This document shows positions 40,901 to 55,900 of a stretch of DNA of 64,000 nucleotides, in pieces (the stretch's first letter is position 1; each line of letters starts with the position of its first letter). The stretch spans positions 124,001 through 188,000 of the forward strand of contig VZTI01001126.1 in the NCBI GenBank assembly GCA_013397865.1, read 5' to 3'. Origin of the DNA: Struthidea cinerea. Its lineage: Eukaryota; Chordata; Aves; Passeriformes; Corcoracidae. A model generated the notes under the pieces. It saw only the letters and a program-made list of their open reading frames with translations. It ran no database searches and was not told the DNA's origin. The position numbers were made by a program, and so were the translations under genes.

Positions 40901-43900
40901 GCATTTTAGTTGTAAAACATTTTCTTTGTTCCCTTCAGTTTGGTCCTTTGAAATGTAGTTGTATGAATAACACGTAAACTAGAGTTTGAGGGAGTGGTTT
41001 AATGTATGATCAAATAGTTATGAAGCTGAGCTTGTATTTGAATAAACATTTATTTATTGGAATTTTCCATGTTTGCCATTAACTTCACAGAACCTACAAG
41101 GATTACTTTAGCTCCGTTGAATGTTGATGTCACCGTTGGAGAGAATGCTACCATGCAATGCATTGCATCCCATGATCCCACATTAGACCTGACATTTATT
41201 TGGTCTCTAAATGGCTTTGTAATAGATTTTGAGAAAGAACACGAACATTATGAAAGGAATGTTATGGTAAGATACTATAGATCATTATTTAATACATGAA
41301 AGCCTAGTTTTCTTTGTTGTGAATAGTTGTCTTTTTTGTGTTGGTTCAGGTCCAGTAGGCCAAGAACATAAAATAGAATTACAATTCAGACACCTTCCAG
41401 ACACATAGACACTTGCAGGCAGATACCTGAAATCAGGTATCTAAATTGATGTAAGTATTTGGTACCTCAGATAAATCCCACTCTGATTATTAGGGAGAAT
41501 GGCTGGTAAGTAGGTAGCCTGATTGTAAACAGGGTGCAAATTACCTCCAAAAAAGTGTGCATATGCATTCACTTTTATTTACCCGTGTTTTTCTCATCAA
41601 CATTTCTGGAATTTGGCACAAAACTGGGCCAGATGGTGGGTAGGAGTCAAACAGTCTGTAAACAGTGAGGAAGAACAGTTTATGTGAAGGCTAAACAAGT
41701 TAATACAAAGATACTCATTTTAGCATATAAAAAGCCCATACTTCTTTTGTATTTGCATGTGTGGTTATGTTTTTAGAGTCTTCTATCAGTTTTATTCAAA
41801 ATTAATGTCTCTATTAGAAATCCTTTCTTGTTATGTCTAATCACATGCTGATTTGCCTAATATTCAGCAACCTCCAAGTGGTTGCCTACTTGTATAAATA
41901 TTTATTCTGGGTTTAAATTATATGAAAACCCTCAAATTTAGATCCCTGGGGGTTTTTTTGTGCTCCCAAGAGAAATTGTGGCTGTGGAGAGAAAAGGTTG
42001 CTAATGGTAGTGGTAGTGTCTGGGAACACCAGGGACCATGTTTATTTTCAGCTCTGTGTTCAAAATGATGTACCAGTGCCTCCTGAAAAGTCCTTCTCCT
42101 AGGCTGGCAGTATTACCTGATTTTCCTTGGACCAAGAGATTCCTTTTTTTGCTTTCAGTGTCTGTTTATCTCCATGTGAAAAGATGTTTAAAGTGTAACT
42201 ATTTTAGTCTGATTTGGAACAAACCAGCCCTTTGAGGAGTCAAGAGTTGCCTCAACCTGCTCCTTTGCTGAGTTGTAAGACTTGGTTAAGAAGCCGCACT
42301 GCTCTCTTTCAGTGAGAGAGCATGTCCTTGTCCAACAAGCCAGTGGAAGTTTGCTAAGATCAGCTCATAAACATTGAAACCCAAAGACATACACCCCTTT
42401 CTGCAATAAATCTCCTGAAAGTCTATGTCCACTCTCAGTAGCAGGGTAGTAAGTAGTCTGCAGGGTATTTTGTGTTGCCTCAGGAAATAAAAAGTATGTA
42501 GTTCTTCTCCAGTACACTGCCATCTTTCAAAACATTTCCTGCAGGTGACTATTAAGTCACACTTTTGATAAGCTTATATTTACACTCTGGTAATAATCAA
42601 TGCATAGGAATACCTTGAAAAAGCTTGAATTGCCTCCTAATTGCATTAGTTTGTCCTTTGATAAAGACTGGAATGAGTCTGAGTGTCAGTCAAAATAAGA
42701 GCTTGAAGAGTAAAGCTCCAGTAAACTCACCCCTTGTAAAAGAGCAAATAAAATCACTCTGGGTCAGATTTTATTTAGCTGCTTGCTTTTGGTTACCTAA
42801 CAGATGTCACACAAGGAAATTTGTTCCATAAAACAGAAAAACAGACTGAAAATGTTGATGAATCTGTTATTTTGGTGTGGAAGGAAGGTAAAAAATGGCT
42901 TTATCAGAAGAGTTTGTAATGCAAGAGAAGGGAACCTGAACTTTCTCCACCTATGGGTCATCTGTTGAATATGCTGAACAAAAATTTTTTTCTCATTGAT
43001 ACATACTTTCGGGGTTTCCTCTAAATAATGAAAATAGAAGGAAATAATTTTTTTTTTTTTTAGGAGAAATTAATTCTGAAATTTAATCCTGATTTTAGGG
43101 CACTTTCTAGCAAAACACTTCAAGTTGGCAAATACGGGACCAAATCAGGCCTTCAGAAAATGTGTAATTCTCTTAGAAGATTAATACTATTTAGTTCCCA
43201 ACCACCTGTTTCAGCTTCCAGATAACCAGTGGTCCTGGATTCCTGATCTCAAATTCTGATTATCTCCACAATATTTTAGACCCTTTATTGAAGTGCTTCA
43301 TTTCAAAACCAAATTACTCTAACTTTCCTAGGCTGCCTTGGTCTCTACAAAATTCCTGTGGTCTTCAGAGGGAGAGAAAGAGGTGCTTCTCTTCATGTGG
43401 ATGTTGAATCTTGTCCTGGAATATTTCCTTTTTCAATAGATTATAGGGATGGATAGTCCACAGGATTCAGAAGAAGCTGAAGAACTCCTAATTCACTTAG
43501 ACCTTTAAAACTAAATAGTTTAGATCTAAATATCAATTGATTTGCTTGTCAGTGTATAAACCCTGAAGGATATCCTTCTTCCTGAAAAATATTTCTTGGC
43601 TTGTTGTGTTCCTTTTGCATTTGATCTGTCAGTACGGGTAGAAATTATTTTAGCAGAGGCATCTTCTTGTTTTGCATTCCTAAGCCTTTATTCTGGGCTT
43701 ACAAATGCAAAGCAAGTGCAAATAATCTTTGTTACTCTTCCACAGGCAGCTTGGTCTTTATCCAGGACAGAGGGGACAGTAGGATTGCATTTGAAGTCTG
43801 CGTTTGTAGGTATTAGGTGGTTCAGTGCTTAAATAATAACAAATACAGAATTTTTATCAAATTCAGCAAATCCAATGCAAAGGTTTATGTAGGATATAAT

Positions 43901-46900
43901 TAATAGGAATATGCACTTTCTGTATTTCTGTTCTATTCGTTTGTTATTGTGTTATTGCATTAAGGGGTTTTCCTCCTTCCTGGGCAAGGAAAGGGATTTT
44001 CTCCTGCCAGTTTCCCTCTCCGTGGCAGTTCTGAGCTGAAGTCGCTGGGTGGCAGGTTTGCTCAAGCTTTCTTGGATGTAAAGGGTGAGCTGGTTTGCAT
44101 TTGACAGCAGCAGCCCGAACTGCTGCGCTTGAAACGTGCTGCCACCCAGCCCTTCACAAACACAAAAGAAAAAGATATTCCACTGTGAATATTAAGATTA
44201 CTGGGTATACGAAGCATGTGCTCGGTGCTATAATTTCCTGTTGATGAAGGATCCTCATCTGTCCCTCAGATAATATCACTATTTGTGTGACTATGCAGAT
44301 CAAGTTGCTGAAACTTGATAGAGCCACAGTATTTCAGTTCTCAAAATAATACTATTATTATTGTCATATAGACGTAATGAAATGCTAATTAAATTCATGT
44401 AAACACATGCACAATTCTTCTTTCTTTAAATGCAAGCTTTGGTATCCATCACTGCTGAAGGCAAGCTAATTTACATTACATTAGTACTAAAATTAATTTC
44501 TCAAAAGGATATTTGTCAGTTCTGTTTTCATTTCCTGTGACAGCAGTATGTAAAGTGGAAAAAAAGAAAAAAAAAAGAATTGGGTAGCTTCCAAAGAGTC
44601 AAATGGAATCTTCAGAATCTTACTATTAAATTGATTCCTTTTAACTTTATATATGGTTGTTCCTCTGATTATTTGATTGAGGAACTAAACATTATCACAT
44701 CTTTTCAAGTCCCAAAAAGATACAGCTCTTCAAGTAATCTGGAAAACTCTAATGTTTGTTCATTTGTTACTTATAGATCTGCTTTTTGTCATGTATTTTT
44801 AAAGATTGAAAAGATTACTTTTAAGATATTAGTATAAAAATATATATACAGTATCCAAATAAAACTATTCCTTTAATTTCATTACAAAAATCTAGTCTTA
44901 TTTTTTTATATACTTTTGAGTCCCACTAGTCTATTTGTATGGATAGCAAGGAAAAGGAACTCCATAATTTAACTGGTTCAAGTCAAAAACTTGAATATAG
45001 ACTTAGGAAGAGTCCAAATTTAGGTTGTAGTTGTCTTAGTGACATAATGACACAAATACCTTTTAAAATGCTTTCCATACCAGCAATATTTCTGTTTGCT
45101 ACATTACTTATTAGTTGTCTTAAGCGATATCAGTGAACCTGAAACCCTGATTTTTTTTCACCATTTTATCTTTAATAAGTTAAATTGAATTGCTGTACAA
45201 GTGTTCAGGAACTTGACCTGCTTGCAAATAGCTTTCTTCTTTAAGTATTCAAAGAAAGAGTAAGTGGTGATGGAAAGATACTGTAAGGCCAGGTGATGAA
45301 TTTTGTCATAGAGACAACGGACTTGTTACCCCCTCGCATTTTCTCATATGAAGGGGGCACTTCTCAAGCTGATGCTGACACACCTCGGTGTCATGATTGC
45401 CACAGAGCAGGAATTAAGACCTGCTGAATCCACACTGACTCTGAAGTGTGGATTCTGACTGTGCAGTGTTCTCTCCAGTGTTCATAGGTACAGGGACATG
45501 GCACAAAGGCAGACACATGCATTCAGCATAGAACTTGCAGGACCCGTAGCTGAGGCTGTATTCAGCTTTGAAGTAGCTTCTGAATCCAAGGTGTCTGTGC
45601 ACAACCGGCTCTGTATCCCTGCAGCTATCATGCGGTTAACCTGCAGTAGTGTAGACTTCTCTGAATACTCAAAAGCTTGCTTTTTCCTTATGCAAATATT
45701 ATTCCTCTTACTTTATCTCTCTTTGAAGTACAGAAAGCTTCACAGTCTTCTAGGATGACACTCATGATATTCTGAACATACACGGCCAGACAGGTACTTT
45801 TCATTTAAGTACAACACACGTGGAAGGGCCTGTTTTGTTGTTTAACTGTTAAAGGTGGTTAGTCCAGATACCAAAATTCACACTGTGGATTTCTGAAAGA
45901 GGAGATGAATTCTAGATTGGAGACAGTGCTTGCCAAAACACTTTGTTTGTTTCTTCTCCAAAACTGATGGTTTTGTAATCCACAAAGAACAAGTTGAACT
46001 ATAAAAATCAGATTAGAGGAGTAGAGATTTATACCTGCCTGGTTTTTGTAAAGTATTTTAAATTGCAGTTCATATGCTGGACATGGATAGACAAAGTTAC
46101 TCTACTGCATGCTCCTGCTTCAGTAGATTGCTATGGAGACACTTAATTTTATTGTATAAATATGTCTTCAAACCTGAATTATTCTATGATTCATGATTCC
46201 ACTGTTTTCTGCAGCAGAAAATATACAGGGATTTTAATTTTTATCTTTCTTCACTGCTTTCTCTGGTAATCCTCCTTGCAGAGTGTGTAGTCTAGCTCCT
46301 GCTGTAGACCAGGAAATTAATAGAAAGTTCAAGAGAACTGAAGAATTGGGGTAAAATGTTTAGGCAATTATAGAATCATAGACTAGTTTAGGATGGAAAA
46401 GACCTTTAAGAACATTGAGTCTAACTGCTAACCCAGCACTGCGAAGTCCACCTCTAAAACATGTCTCTAAGTGCCACATCTACACATCTAAATACTTCCA
46501 GGGTTGGTGATTCAACCACTTCCCAGGGTAGCCTGTTCCAATGCCCAACAACCCTTTCCTGGACAAATTTTCTGCTTGTTATTTGGGAGAAGAGACCAAC
46601 CCCCACCTCACTACTTTAGGTGGTTGTAAAGACTGATAAGGTCCCTCCTCAGCCTCTTCTCCAGACTAAACACCCCCAGTTCCCTCACCTGCTCCTCATC
46701 ATGCTTGTTCTCCAGACCCTTCACCAGCCTTTGTTGCCCTTCTCTGGGCTCACTCCAGCACCTCAATGTCTTTCTTGTCATGAGGGTCTCAAAGCTGAAC
46801 ACAGTTCTTGAAGTGCCTCCTCACCAGTGCTGAGTACAGAATGACAATCACTGCCCTGGTCCTGCTGGCCACACTTTTCAGGTACAAGCCAGGATGCCAC

Positions 46901-49900
46901 TGACCTTCTTGGCCACCTGGGCACACATTGGCTCATGTTCAGCTGCTGTCAACCACCATTCCCAAGTCCTTTTTCACCAGGCCACTTTCCAGCCACTCTT
47001 CTCCCAGCTTGTAGCACTGCCTGGGGTTGTTGTGACCCAAGTGCAGGACCTGGCACATGGCCTTGCTGAACCTCCTGAAATTGGCCTTGGCCCATCGATC
47101 CAGCCTGTCCAGATCCCTCTGCAGAGCCTTCTTACCCTCCAGCAGATCAGCACTACTGCCCAACCTGGTGTCATCTGCAAACTGACTGAAAGTGCACGTG
47201 ATCCCCTCATTCAGATCGTCAATAAAGATATTAAACAGGACTGGCCCCAATACTGAGCCCTGGAGGACCCCACTCATGCCTGGCTGCCAGCTGGATGTAA
47301 CTCCATTCACCACCACTCTCTGGGCCTGGCCATCCAGCTAGTTTTTCACCCAGCAAACAGTCCACCCATCCAAGCCATAGGAAACCAGTTTCTCCAGGAT
47401 AATGTTGTGGGAAATGGTGGCAAAGGCTTTACTAAAGTCCAGTAGACAGCATCCACAGCCTTTCCCTCACCCGCTAAACAGGTCACCTTGTTGAAATCAG
47501 GTTAGTCAAAATAGGAAAGCTCAGTTACACACTGATTAAGAAGAAGAGGTTATTTATGGGCTAGAACAAAGCCAGAGTTGTAGTGAGCTCATTTAGTACA
47601 GTTTTTGAATGTATTAAGGTGGCAGGTGATTGTTGATGAAGCATGACCAATCAAATCAACTGCTTACTGGTTTTTTTTTTTAATGAAAGAGAGTTCCAGG
47701 ACTCTCTCAAGGTACTGTCTCAATACACTGCCTTGATGTATTAGGTAAGTGCTTCAGACATGAGTGAGCTGGAAGTCACATATTTTGGCTAGGTTTGGAG
47801 TACTATTTAGAGGCAATGGCCTAATAGTAATCTAGTGAGCATGGAATGAGATGGATGGAGTCAGTGGTTAAGAGCAAGGAGGGGAAGGAAAGCAGAAGAT
47901 ACAGTGCTGAGGGCGAAGCCAACAAGCAGTTTTCTCTGACAGAAGCCTTTGAGGAAACTTACTCTACTTACAGCCCAAAGAATTGTAGTTAGTTTAGAAG
48001 ATGAAGATCTGCCAACTTCTGTGCTAGAATTAAAAAATACTCTGCAAAAGCAGTTGACTATAACATTTATGTGCTTGTGAGACTTACCAGGCTACCAAAA
48101 TTTGTGTACCATCCCTAGTTAGGTAGCAGCAGCTGAGAAAGCCAGGTGTGAACACTACTCAGAGAAATGTAGTTTGCAGTGTATTATGAAGTTTGTCATC
48201 AGCCAGAAAGTTGTGAGCCATGAGCATAAGTGAGCAAGTACCTAGGCTTTTTCTACTGTTGTAAATGAAATAACAAGGCCCATTACCACAGGGATGCTGG
48301 TACAAAGCACAGTGTCCTCAGGAACTCTCAGTGGTATGCTGAATGGAGAGGAATAATATATTTGTTGGAAATACTTCCCAGTCCACATCTCAACTGTAGA
48401 ATTAACACTGTATATCCTTTACATATAAATATAGCTCACAGAAGGAAAAGATTCTTTAGTGGGAATGACTGTCATCATGATCCTGCTGAGTTTTTTATTT
48501 ATCTATAACTATGGCTTATAAAACAAAACAAGGTCTCAGGTGAATAGGATCAAGACAATAGAGTTGCACTGGTCGTGTCCTCATGTTATCTCTGATTACA
48601 ATATCAGGAAAACATCTATATTCATATTTATATTAACGTTCCTCAGCAGCTGTTGGATTATCTGTTCTGGTTGTAGCAACCACACAGCCAATTCTCTACT
48701 GGCAGGATCAAACCGATTCACATGAACTCATTTAGAGTTAATAATTTTAGGTATGTATTTTAGGTTATATTAACAGAAGTTCCTTTATTGTCTCTGAGGG
48801 CCCAACAAAAGTGGATAGATAGTGTTTTCAATCAAAATACTAGATTCCTGTAAATGATACTTAATTGCACAGGGGCACATTCTGATGGCTTTCGGCAATT
48901 TAGTGCACTGGCAAAGGTGATGGTAAAAAAAAACAGTGACTATCAGAAATNGTACTTAATTGCACAGGGGAACATTCTGATGGCTTTCAGCAATTTAGTG
49001 CACTGGCAAAAAAACAGTGACTATCAGAAATAGGTCATAGAATGCTATTTTTGACATCACTATTAAATCATAAATATAGGGCTTATATGATGAAAGTATT
49101 TGCTTGAAACTTGGTAAGTACTGAGTGGTGAACCATAGATACCCTTGGAACATCCCTGAGTGTTGCTATCACTATTTCCAGTCTGTGATTCAGTCTTCTC
49201 TGAGTTAAGGAAGGCATTTTTAAATGTAGCCAAGCTGAGGTTTTTGAATGAAAACGTACAGTACATTCATATCTAATTTGTGGACAGAATTCACTGATGT
49301 CTGCACTCTTTATTTGCTTGGTAAGCTCTTCTTTTACCACCAAGAACTTTGGCTTCTTCTGAGGTATGGAAAGCTTCATTACCAACTGCATAAAACCTTG
49401 CTCCAGGAGAGCTTCTGAAGCAACAAGATATAACGCCATATCTATGGGTTGATGATTTTTTAAATTGTTACTTTTTTCGATCTGTTTTTCATAATTTAGG
49501 TTATAAAACCAAGTTCCTATAAGGGAAGATATTGTTTGGGCAAGTATATGGGCACATCGTTAATAAATACAATGAAGTATTTTAATTAAAGTGCTAACAT
49601 AGAAATTAATGAGTAGTAGTCCTAATAAGAATTTTTAATCATTTCTTTTGAAGTAATAATATTATTATGAGAATTCTGTTCTAAAACCTTATTATAGTTT
49701 AGCTTTTCCCAGTATTTACCTATGTTTATTTGCAGATAAAAATGCAAGCAATGATCAGAGAATCACAGGCGCTGTGGTTCTTTCTAGGATGACATTTAGT
49801 GTTAATGAGCTAAGGATTTATACACAGCAGTCAAGTAGGGAACTGTTTGCCTTTTTTAATAAAACCAAAACCAATAAGAGCCGAATTTAAAAAAAAAAAC

Positions 49901-52900
49901 AAACCAACAACCAAAAAACCAACAACCAAATGAAAAACAGGAACTGAAAACTCAAAGGCTTCGATGTTTTGCAGCTTCTTTGTTGTATTTTTTTAGAGGA
50001 CAGAGGAGCGGGTGGCTGCCTTCTTTGTCCCCATAGAGCTACTGACGCTGACTGATTTTTCTCCCTGGAAGCTGTTGACAGCATTGCTCAGCCCGCTGTA
50101 GGGCTCGCATGTGATTAGTCAGGCAGCCAGACAGTGTTCACTTATGCAGTAATTCCAGCAGATTTTCAAAGGATGCTGTCTGTGACAGGTCTCCTTGGAG
50201 TTCTCATGAATAAACTGGGGAGGCACAAGTGCAGGAATGACACTGTCCCAGGCTCACCTCATCTCTGTAGGCTGCATGCACTTTGACAAATTAAATTAAA
50301 AGCTGTGTCATATTACCCTTGAGTGAAAAGTGTGAATATATATCTACACAGGGACATAGTTTAATAATAAGTAAGAGAGACATGATCTGGAATATATCAA
50401 GAATATTGGATTGTTCACTGATCCAGCTGATCTGTTTGAACCTTGCTAACAGCACTTGTGTCACTCAAAATGAAAGAAGGTACAGTGTAACCTGCCTTTC
50501 TTGCTGACCCTGTAAGGCAATCAGCTGAAGTATTGCTAGCCAGAATCAAGCACTCTCTTTCATGTGTGCTTGATTCTTCTTTTATCCAATTATTTATTTA
50601 TCACAATAATTTCTTAAATATGTGTATTCTTATGTTGGACCAAAAAAAATTGGTGTTAACAGATTTCAGTTTGTGCGGAAATTTTATGCCAGCAGAAATT
50701 GAAGCTGGCAACCAAAATCCTGCAAATGGACTCTGGAAAGTAAAAGGGTAGTGTTATCTGGGCATTTTAATTTCCCCTAAATATAGACTATAAACTCGCA
50801 TTCTAGTTTCAGAGATTTTGGAAAAGATTGAACCTTACTTTTTTCCCCATCCTTTTCAATCAGGAAACAGAAACTGGATGGCATAACTTTATTTCATTTT
50901 TTCTGAATTTCTAAATGCAGAGACATAGCCCATAATATTCGAGATTGTCTCAGAGGTCTTTTGTGCTCCCCAGAATATGCGATGATGGTAGCACTACACT
51001 TCTTACACCTAAATATTTTTGCAGTTTCTTTTTGTGCATACCATTTTGCATCTTTTGTCCCTGCCTGTAAAGGTCTATGGATTGCAGTAAGTTATCTCAA
51101 TGTTTGATTTTGGGATTTTTTTCAGTTATATTTTTGAACAATTCTCAGTGAATTAGGAAATCTGAATGTTGCCCTTATTGATATAGTGTGGTATAAATCT
51201 GTCTGTTAATTTTTTGTAGCACTTTTACTCCCATGGAAGTTCTGATGTATTTTGGAAGGAACATTTGGTTTTTTGTGAAACCCCTTTAAGACTAGCACAT
51301 GTATAACTCATTGATTTAGCCTAGTAATCTTTTTCTGGAATAAAATGCAGGATGGATGAGCAAAATATTTCGAGTGTGTTATTTTTTAACACTTAAGTTA
51401 AAGTCTTCACATAAAATGTATTTTTCATTACAAATAGCTGTGGTTCACATAGTGGTCTCCGTTCTAGTCATTGTTTTACGGGTGCACATCTGGTTACTCA
51501 GAAGTGTCATAGGACAAAACTACTGTATTCTGTTTGCCTCTCTGTGCAGCCAGAGGTAGCCAGTGGACCACACAGCCATCTGAAAACATGGTTGCGTATT
51601 TCCCCATAGTCTGGCATTGGTAAAGAGTGTTAAGGGAGGATTAGGGTCTGGGATGATGAGTGTATGAGTCTTGTTGCTTGTTGCTAAATTGCTTCCTGGG
51701 GATCCTGCTGTTTGCCAATGAGCAGTGAGAGCTGAGCGGGGGAAGAGCATGTCCAGCCTGACAGGGGCCTCAGCAGCAAGGGTGGGCAGAGGAGTACAGG
51801 GCAGGTCTTGGTGCATCTTTGTTTAGGCTGTGCTTGTAGCCTCTCTGAGATAAAAAGCTTTAGGATGAAATAGGAAGAGCCAAACAGCATCTGCGCTGTT
51901 AGTAGGACTCCATGACATGCTATCCTGCCAATGTGCTTCAAAAAAGCAGGTAATGGTGCAGAAAAATCTTCTAACTGTGGTTTATGAACAAAATCTTGAC
52001 TGACTTTAATGTTCAGATATGGGCTTCAAAAAGTAAGAGGGAGATGTTGACTTGTTAATAATCACTTACTAAGGTGTCTGTTTTTTTCATGCCCAGTAAA
52101 GAACTGCAGATCCTCAGGAAACAAGGGACATTTTCAACAGCTGTCCTATAAATCAGATGTATGTTTGAGGGTGACCTGTTCTCAAAGCAAGCACTTTTTA
52201 GAAATGGCAACCACTGTAAATCATTTGGGAGAAACGTGTAGACACGTATCATGTAGCTGCACAGGGATGTTTTCCAGTTTCACTAAGTGTTGTTTTTGTG
52301 ACAGATTAAATCCAATGGGGAGCTGCTGATTAAAAATGTTCAGCTGCGGCACGCGGGGAGGTACATGTGCACTGCTCAGACAATTGTGGACAACTCCTCA
52401 GCTTCAGCTGACCTTGTGGTAAGAGGTAAGGTTCTCCAGGTAATACAGAAACGGGGCTGGTTTTCACCCAGACAAGACACCAAGACAAGAGTGTTTCTGA
52501 TTGTTTAGGGTATGGGATTTCTCATCAACAGATGGCAGAAATTAAAATGAGAAATGCATAAACACACAAAGTCATAAAAGTCTGCTCAGGGTACTGATTC
52601 TGTTGCAGACATTTAGAGGTCTAACTGACGATGTGTTTTCCTGAAAAGCAATAAGGATTTTTTGATTATGGGTATTTTCCATATGTTAAAGCAATTTTTA
52701 CGCAGTTTAATTTGGTGTCCATTATTAAAAATAGATTTCAAGGATCATTTCAATGTATCTGCTGGATACATTTCTAAGTCACTTCTCATTTTTCATAAAG
52801 CTGTATGGATTAAATTATTGTGTATACTATTATAGGCCTACATTAAAAGGATTTTGAGTTTTCAAATTACAGAAACCAAGACATCTGGGATTAAGTTTAT

Positions 52901-55900
52901 CACTCAGTTTTTATCTGATTCATGTCTGTTAAGTGTTACTGCAGTCTCAAAATGCTGTTCTTGCTCATACAGTATGTATCCTACAAATCCGTTACAATGT
53001 GAAATTTTGATAGCCTGAGTTAATGTACTTTGGGCATTTTGCTCTCTTTTGTGCCTGTGGGCATAACACATTCCGAAGTGCTAATGATCTGTTTTGCTGA
53101 CAATTCAAAGCAGATATAACTTGTACTTTGAGTTGCCTTGCTGTTGTGTTTTGCCCAACATTCGAGTTACACCATGGAGCTGTGGAGCAGCTGAAGTATA
53201 GCTAGTGTCGTGGTTCTGAACTTCTGTCATCTCAGGTTGTTGTGCAGTTGAGTATTTCTGCATTTAATTTTTGCTGGGTGTTAACAGCCCATGGAATGTC
53301 ATCAGTTTTGGATAAAATGTCAAAGCAAATATGGTAAGTGATGAAACTACAGAATACATCTGCAAAGTAAAAGAGTAGGATCTGTTCATATGCCTTAGTA
53401 TTATGTAAGCAATTCCTTTTAAAAATTAAAAGAGAGACAAGATGCTTTATCAAGCTTCTGATTCCCCTTCCAACCCAGTAATTAGAGGCTTTACTCAGAG
53501 ATTATGTTGTAGAAGAAATTAGCATTCATTTTATTCTCAAAATTTGGATTTTAATACAATGAACACAGTTCCGCTTACGGCTGCTTTTTTTTGTCAGTGT
53601 AAGTCTCAGCATCTTACCAGGCCAAGAGTAAATATCTTCTGAAAGATGACAAAGGTGGGATTGTAGTTTCACTGCATTGGTAAGGAAGAGGCAAGAGCAG
53701 AGTATGAAAACAAAGAGATGTATTCCAGAGCATCACATCAATGGAGCGGTAAAGGGTAGTTACTGTCACTGCAGGTGCATGAAGATGTTTTGTCTGTCCG
53801 CAAAACAATTTAACAGTTCATATGGATTGTTCTATGGGATCTTGTTTAAATTGCTAGTGATGTTAGTACACTCTGCAGCCCCTGCATGCAGCTACAGACC
53901 TTACTGGCCCTGTGTTGCCCTCACTGGGGCTGTGTTACACTTGTGCCTGCTTCCAGTTCTGTTTCTGGCCCTGGCTCCTGGATGTGCTTCAGGCCTGTGC
54001 TATGGGTAGCTGCCTCCTGGATGGACTGCTTGGATATATGCAGCAGTTTGTCACCTGCATGCACCCAGTTCACTGCCCCCGGGGGCATACCTGGGACTGC
54101 CATATCAGCACCTGGCTCTGCCCACTATATTTGGACCCAGTGGAACCATGCCCCATTGCTGAATGAACTGCCAACCTTGCGGTTAGTTGTAGGTCCTGTA
54201 TCAGCTTTCCTATGGAGCCTTTTCCTTTTCCTATGGCCCTTGGTGTTTCCTGGGACATGCCATTTTCAGAAGGTGATGGTGAGGTGAGAAGCTGTAAGAG
54301 GTATCATTTGAAGAAAGAAGGAAAGTTATTGGGACTGATGAACCTTACCATACCTTACAGCCTGAGGGCTTCTGAAGTGAACAGTCTCGCAGGAGAATGG
54401 GTCTCTCATCAGACCTTACCTACCCGTGTCCTTAGAGCTGGGATAGCAAATACGCATGTTACCAGGGTGGAGAGTTGACCAACAACCCTCATCTTAAAAA
54501 TCAGCTCTTAACAACAACTTCTACTTTGCGCATCCTCTGTGAAGAGTAAGAAGTTGTTTCCACACGCAGTGAGGTATTTAGTCCTTACCTTGAAAGGAGG
54601 TCCAAGGAATGAAATTGCTTACTTGTTAGAAGGATATATTCATTGAAGCCAAGAGACAACAACATACAGTAGTATATGCTTTTGATTCAGTTAATTTCAT
54701 TTGAGTACTTTTGCTCAGCAGCATGGAGAAAATAAAGAGCTCAAGAGCTGAAGATACATTTGGCACACTCTGTATTTAAATCTGACATAGAAATCTCATT
54801 CCATTCTTTTTTGTTGTTTTTGTTTTGATTTTCTGTGGTTTCTCTGTAAATAGTGCAGAGAAATATGTTATGGTATTCTTGGGGTTTTTTTAATATTCTC
54901 TGGGCCTTGTTCAATCAGATTGTTGGATAATTATCTGAATCATGTTGGCATATTATTATCTCTGAATGTTGAAGCAGAAAATATGTCTCAATACTTCTAA
55001 TGCATTGTATCTGTTTTTACACAACAGTTAATACATATCTGATAACTGTGTATCATATAAAACAGAAGCATAATAACAAAGCCAGAACTTTGTAGGAACT
55101 TTGAATCTGATGAGGGCTTTACCACATTGAGGTAATATGAAGGCCAAGAAAAATGGAAAGAGATCTATAGAATTCTCTTTTAAGGTACTGTTTTTCTCCA
55201 AAATAAGTTACAAGGTTTTCCATATAACTTGCACTCAGGGCCTATAGAGCACAAGTAGAAGTGTAGATTAAAGGAGGGCCCCCCATAAGGTCATCATTAC
55301 GTGGAATTTGAGAAGGAAAATTTTGTGGGTTTTTCTGAGTTCAATTTTGCTTTGTAAAAAGAGCAGCAACAGTTTCAAAGTAGCATCTTTTCACTTAAGA
55401 ATATCTCAATATTGATTAGGCAAGAATCGTGGAAGTTTTATTTGGTAGTTATTAAATGCAAGAGTAGCTGTCCTTTGAATAACTCTGTAGAGTATTAAAA
55501 GTTGATGAACTTTAATTTTCAGCATACTTAATTTGTTAATTGAACCCTCTCTTTTTTTTTTTTTTCCAGGTCCTCCAGGCCCTCCTGGAGGTATAAGAGT
55601 AGAAGAAATTAGAGACACTGCTGTAGCGCTTACCTGGAGTCGTGGAACAGACAATCATAGTCCTATTTCTAAATACACTATCCAGTCAAAAACCTTTCTA
55701 TCGGAAGAGTGGAAAGATGCCAAAACAGGTAGGAGTAATGCCAGAAGTAATAAAGACAATAAGTTTTAAAGTATGATTATTAGAAAGTTTGACTAATCAG
55801 AAAATAATCCCAATAAAAGGAAACCAGGGATGCTATTAATGTCTGCTGCAGGTTTACTGTCCTGTCAGTGTGTTGTCAACAGTTTTGTCACCAGCATTTG

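Larger units (their letters stand above)
41267..52304. other. CNTN1 intron 12 (11.0 kb)
   Basis: A phase-0 intron within Ig6. It holds a 14-base T run (about 43048-43061), the 1.1-kb CR1 copy, an A/C-rich tract near 49862-49940 and the duplicated segment containing an N. The rest is AT-rich with no recognised feature. Confidence 0.85.

Noticed and set aside
53886..54287. 133-codon + strand open frame in intron 13
   Set aside because: Several frames on both strands are open here because the patch is GC-rich; the peptide is Leu/Pro/Trp-rich without family resemblance and lies inside the CNTN1 intron.
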